Positions 42,820 through 52,136 of a DNA stretch of 64,000 bases are shown here, one piece after another. The translations under genes were made by a program, and so were the position numbers. Source of the stretch: Lachnospiraceae bacterium (GTDB taxonomy: Bacteria; Bacillota; Clostridia; Lachnospirales; Lachnospiraceae); NCBI GenBank assembly GCA_902362715.1, contig CABIXN010000001.1, positions 601,029-665,028 of the forward strand, written 5' to 3'. The first letter of the stretch is position 1, and each line of letters begins with the position of its first letter. The notes below the pieces were generated by a model. That model did not search any database. It had not been told where the DNA came from and saw only the letters and a program-made list of their open reading frames with translations.

Positions 42820-44409
42820 TCAGGATTTTGTATTAAAATATTTATCAAATACTTTTTTTGCAATTGGCACAGCTGTCCCGCTGCCGGAACCGCCGTCTTC
42901 CACAATAACGGCTATGGCAATATCATTGTAAGAATCTTTGGAACCATACCCCACAAACCAGGCATGGCTGTGGCCCTTTACAGTTCCAAATTCCGCGGAG
43001 CCTGTTTTGCCGGCAGCGCTGTAGCTTTGACCGGATAATTTAGAGGCAGTACCGCTGTTTACTACTTCTTCCATAAGCTCCTGCAAAATACCGGCTTCCT
43101 CTTTGGAAATCATAGCTCCGGCCTCGGAAGGCTTATAAGACTTTATATTCACACCGCCGTCATTTTCAATATGATCTACAAGATATGGCTTCATAACGGT
43201 TCCGTCATTATCAATAGCCGCCGCGATCATTGCCATGTGCAGAGGCGTAACTAATGTATCTCCCTGTCCAATGGCTGTCTGCATAATCTTACCGGTGGAA
43301 GCGTCTGTGCCCAGGGAAAAACGGCTGTTATTTGCTTCAAAAGAAACCGGAAGGTCCTGATTAAACAACATGTCACTGCAAAGCTCAGCATATTTTTTCA
43401 GATTCAAATCCAGACCTATAGTGGAAAAAGCACTGTTACATGACTTGGCAAATGCTTTTTTCAAATCCTCTTCACCATGTACACTGTTGTTGTAACAGTG
43501 AATCACCTCTCCGTTTACTTCCACGCTTCCGTCACAGTCAAAATGAAATTTATTGTTTACGCCGTTTTCACGGATGTATTCAAGAACCGTTACAATTTTA
43601 AAGGTAGACCCCGGAGGATACAGCCCCTGTGTTGCCCGGTTTAACAAGATGGAGCTGTCTTCATCAGCTACAATGGAATCCCAGTTTTTTGCCAGGGTAT
43701 TGGGGTTAAAATCCGGTTTTGAAACCATGGCCAGTATCTTTCCCGTTTTGGGCTCTAATACTACAACTGCCCCGTCCTGATTCCCAAGAGCGTCATAGGC
43801 AGCTTTTTGTACCCGGTAGTCAAGGGTAGATACAACAGAGTCTCCCTGGTTTTTCTCGTCTCTCAGCTCATTCATAAGCTGTACCAGGAAAAAGGAATGG
43901 GACCGCAGCAGTTTAAAATTCATCTGTGACTCCAGTCCTGATTTTCCGTTGTTTACATATCCAACCACATGAGCAAACATATTTTCATAAGGATAGCTGC
44001 GGGTCTGTTCCCCTTTACTGTTTGTAACCGTTTCCGCCAGAACTTTTCCGTCACTTGAGAGAATATCCCCGCGGATTACATGTTCTGCATACAGATTGGC
44101 CCTGGAATTATACGGACTGCTGATTACGTCCTCGCTTTTGAATACCTGAAAATAAATAAAATAACCGATCAATATCAGAAAGATAGCCAAAAACAGATAA
44201 GTGATAATAGCAAATTCCTGATTTCTACCAGATTTCGTCGATTTCTTCCTGATCGAACCTTGATTTTCTTCCCGGCCTCCTGTCAGATTCATGTCTATCA
44301 TTTCGATTGTCTTTTGGAGTTTCTTTTCTTCCTGGCGTTTTGTCAGTTTCGTGTTTTTTTTCTGTGGCTGTTTTCTTTTTGGATTTCTGAGCTGGTTTTC
44401 TCTTTTCAT
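42820..44409 (-). CDS. Class B penicillin-binding protein (PBP2/FtsI/PbpA type)
   Basis: Peptidoglycan transpeptidase, partner of the FtsW/RodA-type gene just upstream. 529 residues: charged cytoplasmic tail (1-68), one membrane helix (FAIITYLFLAIFLILIGYFIYF), then the transpeptidase domain with active-site GSTFK (in LYPPGSTFKIVT), SCN (AKSCNSAF) and KTGSAE. The start at 44409 has AAGGGG 6 bases upstream and lies 185 bases inside the FtsW/RodA gene. The enzyme is shorter than FtsI and most like PbpA, and may serve sporulation or elongation. Confidence 0.9.
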   Translation of the reverse strand: MKRENQLRNPKRKQPQKKNTKLTKRQEEKKLQKTIEMIDMNLTGGREENQGSIRKKSTKSGRNQEFAIITYLFLAIFLILIGYFIYFQVFKSEDVISSPYNSRANLYAEHVIRGDILSSDGKVLAETVTNSKGEQTRSYPYENMFAHVVGYVNNGKSGLESQMNFKLLRSHSFFLVQLMNELRDEKNQGDSVVSTLDYRVQKAAYDALGNQDGAVVVLEPKTGKILAMVSKPDFNPNTLAKNWDSIVADEDSSILLNRATQGLYPPGSTFKIVTVLEYIRENGVNNKFHFDCDGSVEVNGEVIHCYNNSVHGEEDLKKAFAKSCNSAFSTIGLDLNLKKYAELCSDMLFNQDLPVSFEANNSRFSLGTDASTGKIMQTAIGQGDTLVTPLHMAMIAAAIDNDGTVMKPYLVDHIENDGGVNIKSYKPSEAGAMISKEEAGILQELMEEVVNSGTASKLSGQSYSAAGKTGSAEFGTVKGHSHAWFVGYGSKDSYNDIAIAVIVEDGGSGSGTAVPIAKKVFDKYFNTKS

Positions 44410-45721
44410 CAGATTCCCCTTCGTCCTGTCTTAAAATATAAAGTCCCTGTATAATTGCAAATAAGATCATAGTACACAACAGTGAACTGCCGCCGTAACT
44501 GATAAAGGGCAGTGTAACGCCGGTGGAGGGGATGCATTTGATTACCCCGCCAATGGTTAAAAATACCTGAAATCCATACAGCGTTCCAAGTCCCAGCGCA
44601 ATCAGCTTATAAAACTGATCCCTGATCTGCATTGCAATGTTAAGTGTCATTAAAAAGCAGCTAAAACAAACAAGTATAATACAAAGAGCAAATACCCCTC
44701 CCATTTCTTCTGAAATGGCTGCAAACACGAAATCGGATTCCCGGACCGGTATACTCTCAGGCATTCCCTGAAACAGGCCCATTCCCGCCCATCCGCCGGT
44801 TCCGATGGCAAACAGCGACTGTGCAACCTGCCACCCTCCGCCGTCTATGGAAGCAAAGGGGTCTTTCCAGGCAGACACCCGGACCTTTACATGATCAAAA
44901 AACTTTCCGGCCAGCAGCGCTGCCCCGGCTCCAAGTCCCAAACCTCCAAAAAAGTACAGCGGATTTCTGGTTGCCACATAAAGCATGACAATGTAAGTAA
45001 CAAAAAAGATCAAAGCTGCTCCAAGATCTTTGGATACCACCAGAATCATTACATGAAGAGCTGCGATTACAGTTGTTATCACAACCTGTTTAAAATCCTT
45101 TACATGGTAGAGCATACATGCGGCAAAAAAGACAAATAAGATTTTTATAAATTCCGAAGGCTGTACCGCAATAGAACCAATGGGAATAGAAAGCTTGGCG
45201 CCATAAGTAGTGCTTCCGAACAGGCAGACAAACCCCAGCACTAAAATGCCAAACACTGCATAAAACCATGTAAACCTGCGAAGTGCTTTCATTTTGCGGA
45301 TCAAAAACGGTACAAATATAGACAGTACCGCTGCCACACAGGCAATCTCAAACTGACGCAAAGCAGATTCAAAGTTAAGACGTGTCAGAATAATAAACCC
45401 GATAATCATCAGCATACACATATGATTGACGATTAATTTTGCCGAACGCTTATAAAGCACTTTATAAATAAAAAACAAAAATAATATAAAGGCTGTCTGA
45501 GCAGCATAAAAGACAAGCATTTTTATCTGGCCGGTGTTGGCAAATATAACTGCATATGCGTCCAGATGCAGCAAAAACATACATACAGTCTGCCTTTTGT
45601 AAATCAGCTGTGCCCGGTCTGAGCCATCTTTTTGTTTTAACACCGTATAGCTGTAAAATGTATACACGGCAAATAAAATAATCATCAGGTATTTTGAAAA
45701 TTCTGTAATTAAATGTACCAT
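44225..45721 (-). CDS. FtsW/RodA/SpoVE family glycosyltransferase
   Basis: SEDS-family peptidoglycan polymerase, 498 residues with about ten membrane helices. Motifs: FGSTTYGAKLSIPIGSIAVQ, QPSEFIKI, SKDLGAALIFF, and late CIPSTGVTLPFISYGGSSLL, the family signature. The C-terminal 70 residues are a charged cytoplasmic tail (KRKPAQKSKKKTATEKKHET) and share DNA with the N-terminal tail of the PBP in another reading frame. AAGGAG precedes the ATG. It would work with that PBP. Confidence 0.92.
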   Translation of the reverse strand: MVHLITEFSKYLMIILFAVYTFYSYTVLKQKDGSDRAQLIYKRQTVCMFLLHLDAYAVIFANTGQIKMLVFYAAQTAFILFLFFIYKVLYKRSAKLIVNHMCMLMIIGFIILTRLNFESALRQFEIACVAAVLSIFVPFLIRKMKALRRFTWFYAVFGILVLGFVCLFGSTTYGAKLSIPIGSIAVQPSEFIKILFVFFAACMLYHVKDFKQVVITTVIAALHVMILVVSKDLGAALIFFVTYIVMLYVATRNPLYFFGGLGLGAGAALLAGKFFDHVKVRVSAWKDPFASIDGGGWQVAQSLFAIGTGGWAGMGLFQGMPESIPVRESDFVFAAISEEMGGVFALCIILVCFSCFLMTLNIAMQIRDQFYKLIALGLGTLYGFQVFLTIGGVIKCIPSTGVTLPFISYGGSSLLCTMILFAIIQGLYILRQDEGESDEKRKPAQKSKKKTATEKKHETDKTPGRKETPKDNRNDRHESDRRPGRKSRFDQEEIDEIW

Positions 45722-45730
45722 GAATGCTCC

Positions 45731-47902
45731 TTATTCGATTCCACGTCTGAAATGTCCGTTGGTAAAACGGTTTTCCCAGGCGGACATATCTATTTTTTTC
45801 TTTTCCATAAAAGCCTGCTGATAATCCATAAATATCCTCTTTATTTCCTGTTCTGATTCCGAAAGAAACTCTATGCGCAGGGACTGAAATTTCATATCAG
45901 AAATTTTTGCACTGTGATGCATCAGATATAATGGCTGACTGTTATAAATAACATTATAGCAGTCTTTGCAGTTTCGTGTGATTAAGAATTTTTTAAGGTA
46001 ACGGTCCTTTAAATACAATTCCCGGTCTGCGGCCGGCTTATTTTTATAGCAGCGGTCAAAATTTTTATACAGACATTGTGCGGTTACCATCAATGGTATC
46101 CACCCGTATATAACCAGCTCTGCCCGCCTATTGTCCCAATCCCGCAATTCTTTTTCATTCAGTTCCAAGGGAGCTGTAATGTTTGCCGCTCCGCTTTCTA
46201 AAAAAGCTGTTCCTGCGGTATCAGACATTGCATACAGCCCGTAATCTGTATGAATCGTTACAGATCTGGGAAGAGCGTGCAGGGCAAACCCAAGTCCGTC
46301 ATAGCTTCTGGCTAAGACACCGTCAAACTGTTCCCAGAACTTCTGTTCCCAGTCCAGGTACCGGCTGACTGTCTGTTTCCGTACTGTGGGAGGCAGGCAG
46401 AAAAACGCTTCTTTTCCGGTATTTTGAATCTTTAAAACCGCATCGGAAAGTTCCTGCTGGGTATGAAAGCAATCGGTCTCAATCAGCACTGTATTGACAA
46501 AAGAAGCTTCAAGCACAGCATTCAGCTGATTTTTTTGTCTGATCAGCACAGACAGTTTTTCTGATGCGTTCTGTGCTTTCCGAAGCACCGGGCTAATGTT
46601 GTTTTTTTCGGGCAGTGTCCGATGATAAGGGGCGGCCAGCAGTTTTCCAAACTGATCTAATGCTTCTCTTCTTAACTCATTGATCTGTTTTACCGGAAGA
46701 AATGCATCCGGATCACACTGAATAGAAAGGTTTGTGATCTGAAAAACAGTATCTCCTGTTTTTTTCAGACGTTTTTCAAGCTCTTCCGGTTTCAGAGGCT
46801 GTTTTTGTGCCTTTAATACCTCTGCCCCTGCCACAGTCAAAGTATGCCGTCCGTCTGACAGATGCAGTCTAAAAGCCGACCCTGTGAAACATTCAGCCCT
46901 TGCAGATAATGCTATGTTTCGAGCTGGAATTTCCCGTGTTTTTTTATCCATATTACTTTTATAAGCAGAAGAAACAAAAGACATTACAAAACGGTCATTG
47001 CGTTTTTCATAATACCCTTCTGTAAATCCGCCTCTATTGCCAAGATCCAAAAGATACTGCCAGTCTTCCTCTGAAACGGCATAGTTTCCCGGATCATTTT
47101 CATATAAATCCAGATATTTTCGGTAAACAGAAGTAACACCCGCCGCATACTCTGCCTGTTTCATTCTTCCTTCAATTTTCAGGGAATATACCCCCGCTTC
47201 TGCCATAGCCGGAAGCAGCTTTATCGTGCATAAATCTTTGGGACTTACAGGATACAACTCTTTCGGATTATAAATACGATTCTTTTTGTCGATAACCTGA
47301 TAATTTAAGCGGCATGGCTGGGCACACCGCCCTCGGTTGCCGCTGCGGCCTCCTAACATACTGCTGAATAAACACTGGCCGGAATAACAGTAGCATAACG
47401 CTCCATGTATAAAACTTTCGATTTCCATTCCTGTGCTTTCATATAAATCCCGGATTTCTTCCAATGATATTTCACGGGCCGTTACAATTCGTTTAACGCC
47501 GTTTTCTTTTAGAAATTCTGCCCCGCAGCCATTGGTTACGGACATCTGAGTGCTGGCATGGAGCGGAAGATCTGGAAATTCCCGGTGCAGAAAAGACAGT
47601 ACGCCATAATCCTGAACGATCACAGCATCCAGTCCTCTTTGATAAAAGGGTTCTATATAATCATACAGTTCCCGGTTAAGTTCTTTATTTTTTAGTAATG
47701 TATTTACGGTCAGAAATATTTTACTGCCAAACATATGGGCATAGTCAAGCCCTTCTAAAACCTGTTCTTCAGTGAAATTTTTTGCATAGGCTCTGGCCCC
47801 AAAACGGCTGCCGCCCAGATATACAGCATCTGCCCCGGCCTGAATCACAGCTTTTAAAATATCAAGGGAACCTGCCGGCGATAATAACTCTAATTTTTTC
47901 AT
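45731..47902 (-). CDS. U32 family peptidase with DUF3656
   Basis: 723 residues from the ATG at 47902 (GGAGA upstream). The U32 part begins MKKLELLSPAGSLDILKAVI and continues GADAVYLGG; conserved cysteines follow in FIHGALCYCYSGQCLFSSML, GRCAQPCRL and further on. The C-terminal part is DUF3656-like. Relatives in Escherichia (RlhA, YhbU/V, TrhP) act in RNA hydroxylation with iron-sulfur centres rather than as proteases, so an RNA-modifying role is quite possible. Follows ruvB past a hairpin. Confidence 0.88.
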   Translation of the reverse strand: MKKLELLSPAGSLDILKAVIQAGADAVYLGGSRFGARAYAKNFTEEQVLEGLDYAHMFGSKIFLTVNTLLKNKELNRELYDYIEPFYQRGLDAVIVQDYGVLSFLHREFPDLPLHASTQMSVTNGCGAEFLKENGVKRIVTAREISLEEIRDLYESTGMEIESFIHGALCYCYSGQCLFSSMLGGRSGNRGRCAQPCRLNYQVIDKKNRIYNPKELYPVSPKDLCTIKLLPAMAEAGVYSLKIEGRMKQAEYAAGVTSVYRKYLDLYENDPGNYAVSEEDWQYLLDLGNRGGFTEGYYEKRNDRFVMSFVSSAYKSNMDKKTREIPARNIALSARAECFTGSAFRLHLSDGRHTLTVAGAEVLKAQKQPLKPEELEKRLKKTGDTVFQITNLSIQCDPDAFLPVKQINELRREALDQFGKLLAAPYHRTLPEKNNISPVLRKAQNASEKLSVLIRQKNQLNAVLEASFVNTVLIETDCFHTQQELSDAVLKIQNTGKEAFFCLPPTVRKQTVSRYLDWEQKFWEQFDGVLARSYDGLGFALHALPRSVTIHTDYGLYAMSDTAGTAFLESGAANITAPLELNEKELRDWDNRRAELVIYGWIPLMVTAQCLYKNFDRCYKNKPAADRELYLKDRYLKKFLITRNCKDCYNVIYNSQPLYLMHHSAKISDMKFQSLRIEFLSESEQEIKRIFMDYQQAFMEKKKIDMSAWENRFTNGHFRRGIE

Positions 47903-47910
47903 GTTGTTTC

Positions 47911-47952
47911 TCCAAAAAAGAATGTCCCAAAACAGATACCGGTTTTGAGACA
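47911..47952 (-). terminator. Terminator-like hairpin behind ruvB
   Basis: On the minus strand TGTCTCAAAAC, 7 bases, GTTTTGGGACA (one G-U pair; 47923-47952), then ATTCTTTTTT. It lies between the ruvB stop and the U32 start, so the U32 gene is probably read at a lower level. Confidence 0.7.
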
Positions 47953-47966
47953 TATCAAGTATGAAA

Positions 47967-48974
47967 TTATGTTTCTGATTCCATCGGTATTCCAAAATGA
48001 TGATATGCAAATTCTGTTACGACTCTGCCTCTGGGGGTGCGGTTTAAGAATCCGTTTTTTACCAGATAAGGTTCATATACATCCTCAATGGTTCCGGAAT
48101 CTTCCCCGATTGCCGCTGCCAGCGTCTCAATGCCAATGGGACCACCGTGAAATTTTTCAATCATTGTCAGCAGCAGGGAACGGTCATTTTTATCAAGGCC
48201 CAGTTTATCTACTTCCAGCAGATCCAGGGCAAAAGACGCTACCTTTTTTGTAATCACACCGTCATACTGCACCTGAGCAAAATCTCTGACCCGCTTTAAA
48301 AGCCGGTTGGCAAGCCGCGGTGTTCCCCGGGATCTAGAGGCCATTTCTATGGCTCCTTCCGGATCAATTTCCACATCCAGCTTCGTGGCAGACTGTTCAA
48401 TAATCAGCTGCAGTTCCTTTGGGGTATAATACTCCAGATGATGGACCACCCCAAAACGGTCTCTTAAAGGGGCCGATAATAATCCGGCTCTTGTGGTAGC
48501 CCCCACAAGGGTAAACTTTGGAAGATCCAGCCGGATGGAACGGGCGGAAGCACCCTTTCCCACCATAATATCAATGGCATAATCTTCCATAGCCGGATAC
48601 AGTACTTCTTCTACCTGGCGGTTCAGACGGTGGATTTCATCAATAAACAGCAGATCTCCTTCCTGAAGATTACTTAAAATAGCCGCCATCTCCCCGGGCT
48701 TTGCAATTGCAGGACCGGAAGTGACTTTAATATTTACTTCCATTTCATTGGCAATAATACCTGCCAGCGTCGTCTTTCCAAGCCCCGGAGGTCCATAGAA
48801 AAGCACATGATCCAAAGCCTCGTCTCTTTGCTTTGCGGCCTCAATGAATACCCGCAGATTTTTTTTGATTTTTTCCTGTCCAATATATTCTTCCAGTCTC
48901 AGAGGACGAAGGGTCTTTTCATTTTTAATATCTTCTTCCTGGATCTGGGTAGAAATCATACGTTTTTCCATCAT
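47967..48974 (-). CDS. ruvB: Holliday junction DNA helicase RuvB
   Basis: ATPase motor that drives branch migration with RuvA. 335 residues: Walker [11 protein letters not shown], Walker [12 protein letters not shown], sensor [18 protein letters not shown] and C-terminal winged helix ([20 protein letters not shown]). Ten bases after ruvA. Confidence 0.97.
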   Translation of the reverse strand: MMEKRMISTQIQEEDIKNEKTLRPLRLEEYIGQEKIKKNLRVFIEAAKQRDEALDHVLFYGPPGLGKTTLAGIIANEMEVNIKVTSGPAIAKPGEMAAILSNLQEGDLLFIDEIHRLNRQVEEVLYPAMEDYAIDIMVGKGASARSIRLDLPKFTLVGATTRAGLLSAPLRDRFGVVHHLEYYTPKELQLIIEQSATKLDVEIDPEGAIEMASRSRGTPRLANRLLKRVRDFAQVQYDGVITKKVASFALDLLEVDKLGLDKNDRSLLLTMIEKFHGGPIGIETLAAAIGEDSGTIEDVYEPYLVKNGFLNRTPRGRVVTEFAYHHFGIPMESET

Positions 48975-48984
48975 TTTTTACCAC

Positions 48985-49599
48985 CTACAAAAATGCCATG
49001 TTTTTTAAGGATGCTTTTAAAATCGCTTCCGTATCCATCTGATCTGTAATTTCAATCATACTTACCGCCTGCCGTGCTTCTTTTACAGAATATCCCAGAG
49101 AGGTAAGCGCCTCCACTGCTTCATTTTTCCTGGAGGATAACATATCATTTCCGTTTTGGGGGTAAAGAGTCCCCTCCTCTTGATCTAAAAGATCTTCAAG
49201 ATGCACCTTATCTTTTAATTCTATTATTAATTTCTGGGCAGTTTTATTTCCAACGCCGGGTGCTTTTGCAATAGCTTTTGCATTTTCTGAAACCACTGCG
49301 GCACATAATTCTTCCGGAGAAAGTACTGTAAGTATGCCAAGAGCTCCTTTCGGCCCAATGCCGCTGACATTTAGCATCATCTTAAACAGTGTAATTTCAT
49401 CCTTATTTAAAAATCCAAACAGCCAGAAACAATCTTCTTTTACATGAAGGTATGTATAGATTTTAACAACACTTCCGATTTGAGGCAGGTTGTCCATCAC
49501 ACGCCCTGGTACAAAAATATTGTATCCAATATCCTGATTTTCTACTATGATTTTATCTTCTTCTATTTCCTCTAACGTTCCTTTTATATAGGAATACAT
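48985..49599 (-). CDS. ruvA: Holliday junction DNA helicase subunit RuvA
   Basis: Binds four-way junctions. 204 residues: OB-fold domain (MYSYIKGTLEEI), helix-hairpin-helix motifs (LLNVSGIGPKGALGILTVL is close to LNVSGIGPKGAL; APGVGNKTAQKLIIELKDK), and C-terminal domain III (EAVEALTSLGYSVKEARQAV). GGAGG precedes the ATG. Confidence 0.96.
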   Translation of the reverse strand: MYSYIKGTLEEIEEDKIIVENQDIGYNIFVPGRVMDNLPQIGSVVKIYTYLHVKEDCFWLFGFLNKDEITLFKMMLNVSGIGPKGALGILTVLSPEELCAAVVSENAKAIAKAPGVGNKTAQKLIIELKDKVHLEDLLDQEEGTLYPQNGNDMLSSRKNEAVEALTSLGYSVKEARQAVSMIEITDQMDTEAILKASLKNMAFL

Positions 49600-49617
49600 A
49601 AATGCCTCCAGATGCCT

Positions 49618-50106
49618 TTAAAAAAATCTTTTTACACGTAAAATTGTTTCCTGTGCTGCAATTCCAATTACAAGCCCGGTAATAAATCCTGCAATTAATA
49701 AAAAAGGCAGATAATAAAATATGTTATAGTTTTCTACTACCAGCGCGGCAACAATCAGCTGTCCCACATTGTGACAGATTCCGCCGATGGTGCTGACAGT
49801 GATTATCTTGCAGAGAGAGGATTTTTTCAAAAGGGTCATAATGCTTAAGCTTAACATCGCTCCCGCCAGGCTGTATAGAATGCTGAACATATTTCCAAAC
49901 AGGAAACCTGCCAGTAATACCCGCAGCACAGAAATCAGATATGCCTCTTTTGTCCCCATGCAGTACAGCATAATAATAATCACAATATTTGTCAGCCCCA
50001 GCTTCATGCCCGGTATTCCAAAATAAAATGGAATCAGGGATTCTACATAACTGCAGACCAGGGCAAGAGCCAGAAACACACCGATAAAAGCAACATTTCG
50101 TTTCAT
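49618..50106 (-). CDS. Gx transporter family membrane protein
   Basis: 162 residues, almost all hydrophobic, about five membrane helices. Similar to proteins labelled heptaprenyl diphosphate synthase component I and to ECF-type substrate-binding subunits: start VAFIGVFLALALVCSYVESL, then IPGMKLGLTNIVIII. In Clostridia it is regularly paired with a NusG-II protein, as here (10 bases away). The substrate is unknown. Confidence 0.85.
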   Translation of the reverse strand: MKRNVAFIGVFLALALVCSYVESLIPFYFGIPGMKLGLTNIVIIIMLYCMGTKEAYLISVLRVLLAGFLFGNMFSILYSLAGAMLSLSIMTLLKKSSLCKIITVSTIGGICHNVGQLIVAALVVENYNIFYYLPFLLIAGFITGLVIGIAAQETILRVKRFF

Positions 50107-50116
50107 TCCTAAACCT

Positions 50117-50536
50117 CTAATTTACAATTGCATCAAATTCTGCCTGTTCTTCTGCCTGTGTAACTTCCACAACAACTTTGTTAGGCAGACAGACTATAGT
50201 CTCATTTTCTTTGGAAACAGCCTTCTGGTGGACACAGAGCTGATCCGGGCAGTCCGCCTTCTGCATATGAGCAGTTTCATTTTCTATCACCAGCTGATTG
50301 GTAACCTTTCCGTCTTTATCTTTGATGCTTATTGTCTGCGCTTCCTCCAGTGCATAAGTCCCATAAACTTTTCCGTCAACCGTTATGCGGACAGCACTCC
50401 CCCCTGTTTTGGGTCTGAGCCAGAACACAAGAAATACAAAAACAATCACTGCAAACACCAGAGCCAAAATGATGGCATCCCGTTTTGAAAAACGCCGGAG
50501 CTGATCTGAACCATCTGCATTATTTTTCTGTTTCAT
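50117..50536 (-). CDS. NusG domain II-containing membrane protein
   Basis: 139 residues with one N-terminal membrane helix (AIILALVFAVIVFVFLVFWL, 19-38) and an extracellular NusG_II domain: VRITVDGKVYGTYALEEAQT, then CPDQLCVHQKAVSKENETIV followed by CLPNK. The conserved cysteine pair could form a disulfide. Paired with the Gx transporter gene. Overlaps the miaB end by 17 bases. Role unknown; not a transcription factor despite the name. Confidence 0.88.
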   Translation of the reverse strand: MKQKNNADGSDQLRRFSKRDAIILALVFAVIVFVFLVFWLRPKTGGSAVRITVDGKVYGTYALEEAQTISIKDKDGKVTNQLVIENETAHMQKADCPDQLCVHQKAVSKENETIVCLPNKVVVEVTQAEEQAEFDAIVN

Positions 50537-52001
50537 GTAATATCAATTCTCCCATATAGTAAAAACCTTTGCATTCTTTTAATGCCACATCCACAATGGT
50601 TCCAATTAATGAGGCATCACCTTTAAAATGAACGACGCTGTTATTACTCATGCGCCCGGTAAGCAGTTTATCATCCTGTTCATTGACTGTTTCCACCAGA
50701 ATTTTCTGGCAGGTTCCGGTAAAACGTCCTGATTTTTCGGATGCTATTTCCTGTACAGCTGCCAGCAGACGTCCAAACCGGTCTTTCACAGTTTCTTCTG
50801 AAACCTGATTTTCCATAATGGCAGCCGGAGTGCCGGTTCTTTTAGAATATACAAAAGTAAATGCGCTGTCATAGCCGACTTTTTTGACTACATCCATGGT
50901 TTCTTCAAAATCTTCTTCCGTTTCTCCCGGAAATCCCACAATAATATCTGTTGTAATAGCCATATCCGGCATAGCGGTACGTATTTTTTCCACCAGCTCC
51001 AGGTACTGTTCCTTCGTATAATGTCGGTTCATTTGATTTAAAATTCTAGAGCTGCCCGACTGCAGCGGCAGATGAATATGTCTGCAGATTTTTTCGGATG
51101 CTGCCATTACTTCAATTAGTTCATCAGAAAGATCTTTTGGGTGGGAAGTCATAAAGCGGATCCGTTCAATGCCTTTTATTTTTTCAATTTCCCTTAACAG
51201 AGCGGCAAAGGTAACCGGATGTTCCAGGGTTTTTCCGTAAGAATTCACATTTTGTCCCAGAAGCATAATTTCAACTACTCCGTCAGCGGCAAAGGAACGG
51301 ATTTCTTTTAAAATTTCTTCCGGCTGCCGGCTGCGCTCACGTCCCCGCACATACGGAACAATGCAGTAGCTGCAAAAATTATTGCAGCCATACATCACAT
51401 TTACTCCAGACTTAAAAGGATACTTTCTTTCATTGGGCAGATTTTCCACAATCTGCTCAGTTCCTTCCCAGATCTCCACCGTCATCTGTTTTTCTTCCAT
51501 TGATTTCACAATAAGCTCTGCAAATTGAAAAATATTATGGGTTCCAAAAATCAAATCCACAAACCGGTAACTGCTCTTTAATTTTTCAACTACCGTTTCT
51601 TCCTGCATCATACAGCCGCACAGAGCAATCATCATCTCAGGGTTTTTATCTTTATATCCGTGGAGATACCCTAACTTTCCATACACCTTATTGTTGGCAT
51701 TTTCCCGAACGGTGCAGGTATTATATACAACAAAATCTGCTTTTTCGGAGTCTGCCGGAAGATATCCGATGGTTTCTAAAATTCCGGTCAGCTTTTCGGA
51801 ATCTCTAGCATTCATCTGACAGCCAAAGGTTTTTACAAAAAAAGTCAGTTCCCGTCCCATCTGCTGTTTTAGCTGCTGCACATAAAGCCTTGCTTTTTTC
51901 ATAAAATAGTACTGCCGGTCAGGCTCTTTTTCCGGAGCCGGCTCATTTAAATTTATATTCTGAAAAATTTCTTCAGTTTTTTCCTTGTCCAGCATATTCA
52001 T
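50520..52001 (-). CDS. miaB: tRNA-2-methylthio-N6-dimethylallyladenosine synthase MiaB
   Basis: Adds a methylthio group to i6A37 of tRNA. 493 residues from the ATG at 52001 (AAAGGA upstream). Motifs: TFFVKTFGCQMNARDSEKL, YNTCTVRENANNKVYG, CGCMMQEE, radical SAM CNNFCSYCIVPYVRGRE, and a TRAM domain at the end. The N-terminal 60-residue extension is usual in Clostridia. Under the promoter at 52106-52134. Confidence 0.96.
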   Translation of the reverse strand: MNMLDKEKTEEIFQNINLNEPAPEKEPDRQYYFMKKARLYVQQLKQQMGRELTFFVKTFGCQMNARDSEKLTGILETIGYLPADSEKADFVVYNTCTVRENANNKVYGKLGYLHGYKDKNPEMMIALCGCMMQEETVVEKLKSSYRFVDLIFGTHNIFQFAELIVKSMEEKQMTVEIWEGTEQIVENLPNERKYPFKSGVNVMYGCNNFCSYCIVPYVRGRERSRQPEEILKEIRSFAADGVVEIMLLGQNVNSYGKTLEHPVTFAALLREIEKIKGIERIRFMTSHPKDLSDELIEVMAASEKICRHIHLPLQSGSSRILNQMNRHYTKEQYLELVEKIRTAMPDMAITTDIIVGFPGETEEDFEETMDVVKKVGYDSAFTFVYSKRTGTPAAIMENQVSEETVKDRFGRLLAAVQEIASEKSGRFTGTCQKILVETVNEQDDKLLTGRMSNNSVVHFKGDASLIGTIVDVALKECKGFYYMGELILHETEK

Positions 52002-52105
52002 AATTATTCCTTTCAAAACAGGACTTCCGTATGAAGGCTTCCCAGCAGACACTTTTTAGCTGCGTTTCCATAATCTTTCATACTTTTTTGAAGTCATTCT
52101 GGGAT

Positions 52106-52134
52106 ATTATAGCATGGAAATTTGGATTGTACAA
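52106..52134 (-). promoter_or_regulatory. Sigma-A promoter of miaB
   Basis: Minus-strand TTGTAC (52129-52134), 17 bases, TATAAT (52106-52111), about 105 bases before the miaB start and touching the 3' end of the phosphatase gene. No terminator was seen between the two genes. Confidence 0.7.
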
Positions 52135-52136
52135 AT

